Assembly (NCBI GenBank): GCA_036563645.1
Contig: DATCMA010000016.1
Location: 1-60,541, forward strand
Reading direction: 5' to 3'
From: DATCMA01 sp036563645
GTDB lineage: Bacteria > Actinomycetota > Actinomycetes > Mycobacteriales > Micromonosporaceae
Length of the DNA: 60,541 nt
Shown: in pieces, positions 1-6,409 of the stretch
Layout: each line of letters begins with the position of its first letter
Numbering within the stretch: the first letter of the stretch is position 1
Position numbers and translations under genes: made by a program
The notes under the pieces: generated by a model
The model's input: only the letters and a program-made list of their open reading frames with translations
The model's database searches: none
Told to the model about the DNA's origin: nothing

Positions 1-1
1 C

Positions 2-649
2 TTTGCGCGGGCGTCCTTCCGGTACGGGCTCGACCGTGGTTACCCGGTCTACATGTCGACCAAGAACACGATCCTCAAGGCGTACGACGGCCGGTTCAAG
101 GATCTGTTCCAGGAGGTGTTCGACAACGAGTTCGCCGAGCAGTTCAAGGCCGCCGGCCTGACCTACGAGCACCGGCTGATCGACGACATGGTGGCCGCCG
201 CGCTGAAGTGGGAGGGCGGCTTCGTCTGGGCGTGCAAGAACTACGACGGTGACGTGCAGTCCGACACGGTGGCCCAGGGCTTCGGCTCGCTCGGCCTGAT
301 GACCTCGGTGCTGATGACGCCGGACGGCAAGACGGTCGAGGCCGAGGCGGCGCACGGGACGGTGACCCGCCACTACCGGGCCTGGCAGCGGGGCGAGAAG
401 ACCTCCACCAACCCGATCGCCTCGATCTTCGCGTGGACCCGGGGCCTGGCGCACCGCGGCAAGCTCGACGGCACCCCGGAGGTCACCAAGTTCGCCGAGA
501 CGCTGGAGCGGGTGTGCATCGAGACCGTTGAGGCGGGGCAGATGACGAAGGACCTCGCCCTGCTCATCTCGAAGGACACCCCGTGGCTGACCACGGACGA
601 GTTCATGAACGCGCTGACGGAGAACCTGGCCAAGAAGATGCAGGCCTGA
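2..649 (+). CDS. icd: NADP-dependent isocitrate dehydrogenase, C-terminal part (5' end outside window)
   Basis: Catalyses oxidative decarboxylation of isocitrate to 2-oxoglutarate in the TCA cycle, in the cytoplasm. The reading frame is open from base 2, so the gene starts left of the window; the ATG at 53 is internal. About 215 of an expected 400 or so residues are present. The text matches the homodimeric, eukaryote-like IDH class: YMSTKNTILKAYDGRFKD, the metal-binding LIDDMVAAALKWEGGFVWAC stretch, SDTVAQGFGSLGLMTS, and the coenzyme-binding EAAHGTVTRHYR followed by TSTNPIASIFAWTRGL. The stop (TGA, 647-649) is followed by a 425-bp convergent intergenic region with several hairpins. Identification is by motif recognition and is secure. 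Confidence 0.96.
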   Translation, partial: FARASFRYGLDRGYPVYMSTKNTILKAYDGRFKDLFQEVFDNEFAEQFKAAGLTYEHRLIDDMVAAALKWEGGFVWACKNYDGDVQSDTVAQGFGSLGLMTSVLMTPDGKTVEAEAAHGTVTRHYRAWQRGEKTSTNPIASIFAWTRGLAHRGKLDGTPEVTKFAETLERVCIETVEAGQMTKDLALLISKDTPWLTTDEFMNALTENLAKKMQA

Positions 650-700
650 CGGCCACGCCGGTCGGGCTCGCCGCGGTAACGGACCGTCACCGTCCCTGAT

Positions 701-750
701 GTCTCCTCGTTGATTGGGGTGAATGTGGCACTCGCCACGTTCGAGGAGAC
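701..750. repeat. Nested inverted repeat
   Basis: The outer arms are 9 bp and perfect (701-709 GTCTCCTCG with 742-750 CGAGGAGAC). Inside is a second perfect 5-bp stem with a 4-nt loop (725-729 GTGGC, 734-738 GCCAC). It starts 51 nt after the icd stop codon. It could be part of the icd terminator or an mRNA 3'-end structure; no U-tract follows. Confidence 0.55.
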
Positions 751-837
751 TGACACCGGTTTCGGTCGCCCCCCGAGCCCACGGCGCCGGCCGGGCGGTC
801 TTCGGCTCTGCGGCAGCAGCCCTGCCGTCCCTCCCCA

Positions 838-865
838 GCGGGGAGCCCAGGCACGGGCTCCCCGC
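838..865. terminator. Candidate bidirectional terminator hairpin
   Basis: A perfect 11-bp GC-rich stem (838-848 GCGGGGAGCCC, 855-865 GGGCTCCCCGC) with a 6-nt loop, in the convergent gap between icd and the APS kinase gene. There is no T-run on either side, so the terminator call rests on position and stability only. Confidence 0.55.
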
Positions 866-965
866 AACCCCCCGCCGTCTCGGGGCGGAGACTCTGCCGC
901 GAGTCGCCGGACCTGCCGGGCGGTTACCCACCGTCGCCCGACGTCGGTCCGTGGAGAACGGACGA

Positions 966-1005
966 GTGCGCGGTTGCCGTCGTCACCGCGGCGGCAACCG
1001 CGCAC
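966..1005. terminator. Candidate bidirectional terminator, 14-bp stem
   Basis: A perfect 14-bp inverted repeat: 966-979 (GTGCGCGGTTGCCG) pairs with 992-1005 (CGGCAACCGCGCAC) around a 12-nt loop. It is the strongest of the hairpins between the convergent icd and APS kinase genes, 70 nt beyond the APS kinase stop codon. No U-tract. Confidence 0.6.
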
Positions 1006-1048
1006 AGGCCACATCCTCGGCCCGCCGCTTCCCCCCCCAGAGTTGCCA

Positions 1049-1065
1049 CTCCCGCGGGCCGGGAG
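1049..1065 (-). terminator. Short hairpin just after the APS kinase stop
   Basis: A 6-bp perfect stem (CTCCCG/CGGGAG) with a 5-nt loop, 9 nt past the minus-strand stop codon at 1075-1077. Its position suggests a role at the 3' end of that mRNA, but the stem is short. Confidence 0.4.
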
Positions 1066-1074
1066 GGCTAGCGC

Positions 1075-2607
1075 TTATCCGATCGCCTGGAGCCGCGGCT
1101 CCACCCACCCGTGGTCGATGAGGTACTGCAACACCATGTCGACCGCCTGATCGACGCTGAGATTGGTTGTATCGATGACGAGGTCGGCGTCCGTCGGCAC
1201 CTCGTAGGGATCGTCAATCCCCGTCATCCCACGGATCTGACCGGCCCGCGCTTTGGCATACAACCCCTTGCGGTCGCGCTGTTCGCAGACCTCGAGGGGA
1301 GTGGAGACGTACACCAGCACGAACCCCCCGCCGGCCGCGTGCGCCATCGCCCGCGCCGTGGCGCGGGCCTCGGCGTACGGCGCGATGGGGCAGCAGATGG
1401 CCACACCCCGGTGGCGGGCAATCTCGGCGGCCACCCAGCCGATCCGGCGGATGTTGAGGTCGCGATCAGCCTTGCTGAACCCGAGGCCGGCGGAGAGCTC
1501 CCGCCGGACGACATCGCCGTCGAGGAGCGTGATGGTGCGTTCGCCGCTCTCCCGCAGCGCGTCCGCGACCCCCCGCGCGATCGTGGACTTGCCCGAGCCG
1601 GAGAGCCCGGTAAAGAAGAGCACCAGCCCGCGGTGACGGCGCGGTGGGCGGGCACGCGCCAACTCCTTGGCGACCGCTGGCGGGGTGTGCCACTCCGGCA
1701 GCGGGAATCCGCGGTTGAGCAGGTCGTCGATCTCGTCGGGCCGGAGCGCGAGGCGGCGGTTGCGTGGGGGGATGTCCTCGCGCGCACGCCACTGGCCGTC
1801 CCGGTTGTCGTACGCCAGCTCCCGGGGGATGACCACCCGAGGGCCGCCGCCAGAGAGCGTCTCCCCGGTGGAGAGCAGGTGCGTCGCCCCGTACGCACTG
1901 GCGACGCGAGCGCGCAGCAGCGCGTCGTGGACCTCGTTGCTGCGCCGCACGAGGGGAACGGCCACCAGGGTGGCGGGCGGCATGCGGTCACGCGCGGCGA
2001 AGATGGCGCGGACCAGGGCCTCTGGTGGCAGCCCATCGGGACCCACGTCGCCGACGGGGATGAGCACGAGAAGGTGGGCGGAGAGCAGGCGAGCCCCGTG
2101 GGAGATCTGGGCGAGCTGTGGACGGTGCAGCGGACGGTCCGCGAAGACACCGAGCACGCGACCCGGCGGAAGCAGGGAGCGGACCTCCTCCGGGGTACGG
2201 CGCAGCCGCCGGAATGGCCCGTGGCCGCCGTCGCCGATGCGGCGGACCGGGCCGCCGACTCCTGAGTACCCCTCCCGCGTCGGCCAGACGTCGGCTACGT
2301 CGAGCGCGGCGATGGGAGCGCCCTCCGGATCGGTGAGCACCAGCACCCGGTGGAGCGGATTGGTGAGGTCGAACTGTTTAGCGATCTCGGTAGGAACTTC
2401 CAGGGTGATCGGCACCGTCCATGGCGTTCCGTCGGCGAGCTGCGCATTGACGCGGACGGATTCGAGGTCGGCACGGGTGTGAAATCCCGTCAATGGTGCG
2501 TACGCGCCAGACAGCAGCATCTCGAGGTCGGCGAGCTCGTACGGCCGCGGTGTGTATGTCGGCGCGTCACGCAGCACCTCGTCGGGCAGTGCCCACCCCT
2601 TGCTCAT
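1075..2607 (-). CDS. APS kinase with N-terminal degenerate ATP-sulfurylase domain
   Basis: 510 aa. The C-terminal domain (about 328-510) is an adenylylsulfate kinase, making PAPS from APS and ATP: Walker A GLSGSGKST at 334-342, the DGD motif at 363-365, then GLGFSKADRDLNIRR. The N-terminal 320 residues align along their length with ATP sulfurylase, but its catalytic motifs have decayed: the usual Q-x-R-N-P-x-H-R-x-H reads A-D-R-P-L-H-R-P-Q (156-164), and the GRDHAG-type loop reads STGETLSG (246-253). I infer active kinase and inactive sulfurylase. Start: ATG at 2607 with GGGGGT just upstream; the frame stays open 51 codons further without a better site. No cysD/cysN partner is nearby. Annotation pipelines may call it a bifunctional Sat/CysC. 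Confidence 0.85.
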   Translation of the reverse strand: MSKGWALPDEVLRDAPTYTPRPYELADLEMLLSGAYAPLTGFHTRADLESVRVNAQLADGTPWTVPITLEVPTEIAKQFDLTNPLHRVLVLTDPEGAPIAALDVADVWPTREGYSGVGGPVRRIGDGGHGPFRRLRRTPEEVRSLLPPGRVLGVFADRPLHRPQLAQISHGARLLSAHLLVLIPVGDVGPDGLPPEALVRAIFAARDRMPPATLVAVPLVRRSNEVHDALLRARVASAYGATHLLSTGETLSGGGPRVVIPRELAYDNRDGQWRAREDIPPRNRRLALRPDEIDDLLNRGFPLPEWHTPPAVAKELARARPPRRHRGLVLFFTGLSGSGKSTIARGVADALRESGERTITLLDGDVVRRELSAGLGFSKADRDLNIRRIGWVAAEIARHRGVAICCPIAPYAEARATARAMAHAAGGGFVLVYVSTPLEVCEQRDRKGLYAKARAGQIRGMTGIDDPYEVPTDADLVIDTTNLSVDQAVDMVLQYLIDHGWVEPRLQAIG

Positions 2608-2846
2608 CACACCCCCATCACCGGATCGGCACACAGTTTCGCAGCCGACCTGCCGATCGGTCGAGTTTGCCACGAGAGCCGAGTCGACAGGTTTCGCTAA
2701 TCCACGTCGGGGATCGGCGATGTTCCGCGGAAAGAAAGGAGTCTTTCTCCTCCCGGTCACCGACCCTTTCCCTTACGGATCCCGGGCCCGTTGGATCAGG
2801 GAAGGATCGGGGTCCGCGCCGGAGGTGCGGGATCGCCTGCCCTCCG

Positions 2847-2852
2847 TACGCT
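2847..2852 (+). promoter_or_regulatory. Putative -10 element (TACGCT) for a leaderless ABC operon mRNA
   Basis: TACGCT fits the actinobacterial -10 consensus TANNNT and ends exactly 7 nt before the GTG start at 2860. Transcription would then begin at or next to the start codon. There is no convincing Shine-Dalgarno sequence before this GTG, which supports a leaderless mRNA. No clear -35 was seen. Confidence 0.5.
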
Positions 2853-2859
2853 GAGCCGC

Positions 2860-3777
2860 GTGACAATCATTTCGACCCATGCGCTGACCAAGACGTACGG
2901 CGGTGGGGTCACGGCGCTCTCCGACTTCACCGTCGAGGTGCCGGCGGGAATCGTCGGCTTGGTCGGCGCGAATGGGGCCGGCAAGTCGACGTTCATCAAG
3001 ATTCTGCTGGGGTTGCTCGCCCCGACCAGCGGCCGGGTGCGCGTGCTCGGTCTCGATCCGACCACCGACGCGCCGGCCGTTCGCGCCCGGGTCGGGTACA
3101 TGCCGGAGCACGACTGCCTGCCGGCCGACCTCACCGCCGCGGAGTTCGTGACGCACCTGGGGCGGGTCAGCGGGCTGCCGCGCAGCGTCGCTCGGGAACG
3201 GGCCTCGGAGGTGCTGCGCCACGTTGGTCTCTACGAGGAGCGATACCGGCAGATCGGCGGTTACTCGACCGGGATGAAGCAGCGGGTGAAGCTCGCTCAG
3301 GCGCTCGTCCACGACCCGGACCTGCTGCTCCTCGATGAGCCCACCAACGGGCTCGACCCCGCCGGTCGGGACGCCATGCTCGCGCTCATCCACCGCATCG
3401 GCACGGAGTTCGGCCTGTCGGTACTGGTCTGCTCGCACCTCCTCGGTGAAATCGAACGGATCTGCGACACGGTGGTCGCCATCGACGGCGGGCGGCTGCT
3501 GCGCGCCGGCCGCGTCGACGCGATGACCAGCGCCACCGACGTGCTCACCGTGGAAGTCAGCGAGGGCACGGAGGAGCTCGCCGCTCGCCTGGCCGCGCTG
3601 CGGTTGCCGGTGACCCGCGAGGGCCGTCAGCTGCTCGTACCGGTGGCTGACGAGTCGACGTACGACGTGATCCTGCGCGCGGTGGCGGACCTCGATCTGC
3701 CGCTGCACCGACTCGACCAGCGGCGGCACCGCGTGGTCGAGTTGTTCGCCCAGAAGGAGACCAGCCGTGCGAGCTGA
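2860..3777 (+). CDS. ABC transporter ATP-binding protein (ABC-2 export type)
   Basis: 305 aa cytoplasmic ATPase driving an ABC-2 type exporter. Walker A GANGAGKST at 36-44, a signature loop of the YSTGMKQR form rather than LSGGQ, and Walker B LLLLDEPTNGLDP follow in order; an H-loop histidine lies in VLVCSHLL. The C-terminal 80 residues resemble the regulatory tail of this subfamily. I chose the GTG at 2860 because homologous sequence begins there and a TANNNT hexamer sits 7 nt upstream; an ATG at 2791 would add 23 unconvincing residues. It is the first gene of a tight four-gene operon and overlaps the next by 11 bp. The substrate cannot be told from sequence. Confidence 0.9.
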   Translation: MTIISTHALTKTYGGGVTALSDFTVEVPAGIVGLVGANGAGKSTFIKILLGLLAPTSGRVRVLGLDPTTDAPAVRARVGYMPEHDCLPADLTAAEFVTHLGRVSGLPRSVARERASEVLRHVGLYEERYRQIGGYSTGMKQRVKLAQALVHDPDLLLLDEPTNGLDPAGRDAMLALIHRIGTEFGLSVLVCSHLLGEIERICDTVVAIDGGRLLRAGRVDAMTSATDVLTVEVSEGTEELAARLAALRLPVTREGRQLLVPVADESTYDVILRAVADLDLPLHRLDQRRHRVVELFAQKETSRAS

Positions 3778-4672
3778 CGAACGCGCACCCGCCCCCACCG
3801 GGGTCATTCACGACATCGGCTACCAGCGCTACACCGGGCCGCGGCTGGGGCGGCGATCGGTGTTCGCCGCGCTCTACGTGCACGGGCTGCGCACCGCGTT
3901 CGGGCTGGGCCGGACCGCCAAAGCGAAGATCTTCCCCTGGATGATCGTGGCGATCGTCGGGGGAGCGGCCATCGGATCCTCCATGGTGCACGGGCTGATC
4001 GGCGAGCCCTTGTTCACCTACGCCGGCTTCGCCGACGTGATGAGTTGGCTGGTGTTCTTCTTCGTCGCCGCGGTCGCCCCGGAGCTCGTCTCGCGGGACC
4101 TGCGCGCGGGCGTGCTGCCGCTGTACTTCTCCCGGCCGTTGCCGCACACCGATTACGTGCTGGCGAAACTCGCCGCCCTGGCCACCGCGGTGTGGTTGCT
4201 GCTGGGCGCGCCGCAGCTGTTCATGTTCGCGGTGGCGGTGTTCACCACCGATCTCGCCCCGCGGGTGGTGAAGGAGGAGGTGACTGACCTGCTGCCCGGC
4301 TTGGCGTACGCCGGGGTCTGGGCGGTGCTCTTCGCCACGGTGGGGCTGCTGGTGGCCTCGCTCACCGGCCGGCGCGCGTTCGCCGCAGGGGGAATCGTCG
4401 CGGTTTTCCTCATGACCACGCCGATCGTCGGGGTGCTCTCGGTGATGCCGTCGTCGACCGTCAATGAGCTCGCCGGGCTCGCCGCGCCGTTGACGCTCGT
4501 GCAGGGAGTCGGCGTGTGGCTGTGGCGGGATGCGCTGGTCCGTGGTCCGGAGGCCGCGACAAGTGTCGAGATCGGCCAATTCGGCCCGGTGTATGGGCTC
4601 GTCGCCCTCGTGGTGATCGTCGCCTGCCTCGGGCTGCTGTTGGCCCGCTACCGAAAGGTCGCTGCCCGATGA
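3767..4672 (+). CDS. ABC-2 type permease
   Basis: 301 aa integral membrane protein, partner of the preceding ATPase. It begins with GTG at 3767 inside the end of that gene. The N-terminal cytoplasmic stretch (about 1-50) carries GYQRYTGPRLGRRS, a phrase common in this permease family. About six hydrophobic segments follow, including FPWMIVAIVGGAAIGSS, VMSWLVFFFVAAVAPEL and a last one near 280-295. SRDLRAGVLPLYFSRPL is the typical ABC-2 cytoplasmic loop contacting the ATPase. It overlaps the next gene by ATGA, implying translational coupling. Substrate unknown. Confidence 0.88.
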   Translation: MRADERAPAPTGVIHDIGYQRYTGPRLGRRSVFAALYVHGLRTAFGLGRTAKAKIFPWMIVAIVGGAAIGSSMVHGLIGEPLFTYAGFADVMSWLVFFFVAAVAPELVSRDLRAGVLPLYFSRPLPHTDYVLAKLAALATAVWLLLGAPQLFMFAVAVFTTDLAPRVVKEEVTDLLPGLAYAGVWAVLFATVGLLVASLTGRRAFAAGGIVAVFLMTTPIVGVLSVMPSSTVNELAGLAAPLTLVQGVGVWLWRDALVRGPEAATSVEIGQFGPVYGLVALVVIVACLGLLLARYRKVAAR

Positions 4673-5616
4673 GCACCGCTGCTGCCATCGCCCCCCAGAC
4701 CCGTACGTCTACTGTGGAACTCAAAGCCGTCTCACGCTGGTACGGCAACGTGGTGGCCGTCAACAACGTGAGCATGAGCCTGGGCCCCGGTGTGACCGGG
4801 CTGCTCGGCCCGAACGGCGCGGGCAAGACCACCCTGCTGCACATGATGGCCGGATTCCTCGCGCCCTCCCGCGGCACGGTCACCCTCGACGGTGAGCCGA
4901 CGTGGCGCAACCCGGCGATCTACCGGCGGCTCGGTTTGGTCGTGGAGCGCGAGGCGGTGCATACGTTCCTCACGGCGTACGAGTTCGTCCTCGCCAGCGC
5001 TCGACTCCACCGCTTGCCCAACCCGGAGGCCGCGACCCGTCGGGCGCTCGAAATGGTGGAGATGACCGGGGCGCAGGACCGCCGGATCGGCACCTACTCC
5101 AAAGGGATGCGGCAGCGGACGCGGGTCGCCGCCGCCCTGGTGCACGACCCCCAGGTGCTCCTGCTCGACGAGCCGTTCAACGGGATGGATCCCCGGCAGC
5201 GGCTGCACATGATGGAGCTGCTGCACCGGCTCGGCGACGAGGGGCGCACGATCCTGTTCAGCTCCCACATCCTCGAAGAGGTGGAGCAGATCGCCGGCAC
5301 GGTGCAGGTGGTCGTCGCCGGGCGGCTCGCCGCCTCCGGGGATTTCCGCACCATTCGGCGGCTGATGACGAACCGGCCGCACGTGTTCGCGCTCCGCTCC
5401 AGCGATGACCGGGCGCTCGCGGTCGCCTTGATGGCCGAGCCATCGGTCACCGGCGTCGAGCTCGACCGCACCGGGCTCACCGTCCGGGCGAGCGACTACG
5501 GCCGCTTCACCCGCGCCCTACCCAAGATCGCACTCGCCTCCGGCATTCGGGTACGCCAGGTGGTGCCCGCCGACGAGTCGCTGGAGAGCGTGTTCGCCTA
5601 CCTCCTGGAGGCCTGA
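4669..5616 (+). CDS. ABC transporter ATP-binding protein, second of operon
   Basis: 315 aa. Walker A GPNGAGKTT at 47-55, signature YSKGMRQR, Walker B VLLLDEPFNGMDP, H-loop in ILFSSHILEEVEQ. The start is the ATG at 4669 overlapping the upstream stop as ATGA, with AAGG about 12 nt before; the frame runs 51 codons further upstream, but that part lies inside the permease gene. The presence of two ATPases and two permeases in alternating order suggests one exporter with heteromeric halves or two related exporters made together. The C-terminal tail (about 235-315) is of the ABC-2 regulatory type. Substrate unknown. Confidence 0.9.
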   Translation: MSTAAAIAPQTRTSTVELKAVSRWYGNVVAVNNVSMSLGPGVTGLLGPNGAGKTTLLHMMAGFLAPSRGTVTLDGEPTWRNPAIYRRLGLVVEREAVHTFLTAYEFVLASARLHRLPNPEAATRRALEMVEMTGAQDRRIGTYSKGMRQRTRVAAALVHDPQVLLLDEPFNGMDPRQRLHMMELLHRLGDEGRTILFSSHILEEVEQIAGTVQVVVAGRLAASGDFRTIRRLMTNRPHVFALRSSDDRALAVALMAEPSVTGVELDRTGLTVRASDYGRFTRALPKIALASGIRVRQVVPADESLESVFAYLLEA

Positions 5617-5617
5617 C

Positions 5618-6328
5618 GTGTCGACGATTGCCTGGCTGACCGCCCGCAGCCTCCTTGGCCGCCGCCGGGTGTGGCTGTTGATTCCGCTGCCGGCTCTCGT
5701 GGTGCTGTTGGCGACGCTGGCGGAAGGGGCCGGCGTCTCCTCGGAGAGCTGGGCCCGCCCGGTGATCGGCGGGCTCGGCCTCGGCGTGCTCCTCCCGGTG
5801 ATCCCGCTCCTCGTCGGCACGAGTGTCCTCGGCTCGGAGATCGACGACGGGACGATCGTCTACGTCCTCACCAAGCCGCTGCCGCGGTGGCAGATCGTGT
5901 TGCCCAAGCTCGCGGTGGCGATCGCCGTCAGCGCGACCGCGGTAGCCGTGCCGCTGTTCGTCGCCGGGGTGGTCGCGCACTCGGTACGGCTCGGCGGGGC
6001 GCTCGTGGTCGCGGGGGTCATCGGCGCGACCGCGTACGCGGCGCTCTTCGTGGCGCTGAGCGTGGTGACCCGTCGGCCGGTGCTGTTGGGTCTGGTGTAC
6101 GTGCTGGTGTGGGAAGGGCTCCTCGCCAAATTCATGGTCGGTACGAGGATGCTCTCCCTCCAGCAGTACGCGGTGGCGCTCGCCGACCGGATCGCCCCGA
6201 CGCCGCTGTTGAGCGGCGACGTGGGGGTGCCGCTGGCCCTCGCCATGTGCGCGGTGATCGTGGTCGGGTCGACCGCGGTGGCGATCCGCCGGCTCACCAC
6301 GTTCAGCATGGCCGGCGAGACGAGCTGA
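5618..6328 (+). CDS. ABC-2 type permease, last gene of operon
   Basis: 236 aa, about six membrane segments (for example VWLLIPLPALVVLLATLA, LGLGVLLPVIPLLVGTSVLG and MCAVIVVGSTAVAI). The loop SEIDDGTIVYVLTKPLPRW corresponds to the ATPase-contact loop also seen in the first permease. The GTG start is one base after the previous stop, with GGAGG upstream inside that gene (CTGGAGGCC). It is shorter than the first permease. A strong hairpin (6338-6378) follows 10 nt after the stop, closing the operon. Confidence 0.87.
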   Translation: MSTIAWLTARSLLGRRRVWLLIPLPALVVLLATLAEGAGVSSESWARPVIGGLGLGVLLPVIPLLVGTSVLGSEIDDGTIVYVLTKPLPRWQIVLPKLAVAIAVSATAVAVPLFVAGVVAHSVRLGGALVVAGVIGATAYAALFVALSVVTRRPVLLGLVYVLVWEGLLAKFMVGTRMLSLQQYAVALADRIAPTPLLSGDVGVPLALAMCAVIVVGSTAVAIRRLTTFSMAGETS

Positions 6329-6337
6329 GCGAGCGAC

Positions 6338-6378
6338 CTGGCGGGGCCGGCGACCTCTCCGAGGGCCGGCCCCGCCAG
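6338..6378. terminator. Bidirectional terminator between ABC operon and ppc
   Basis: A perfect 14-bp inverted repeat, CTGGCGGGGCCGGC (6338-6351) with GCCGGCCCCGCCAG (6365-6378), 13-nt loop. It sits in the 81-bp gap between two convergent genes, so it can serve both. No U-tract. Confidence 0.72.
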
Positions 6379-6409
6379 CCTGAGCCACAGGCGGAGGCGC
6401 CGGTGTCGC

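Larger units (their letters stand above)
650..1074. other. Convergent intergenic region rich in hairpins
   Basis: Lies between the 3' ends of icd (+) and the APS kinase gene (-). Open frames here are arginine/proline-rich and unlike known proteins, so I call no gene. It holds four perfect inverted repeats, listed separately (701-750, 838-865, 966-1005, 1049-1065). None is followed by a T-run on either strand. Actinobacterial terminators often lack U-tracts, so bidirectional termination is the simplest reading. Confidence 0.6.
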
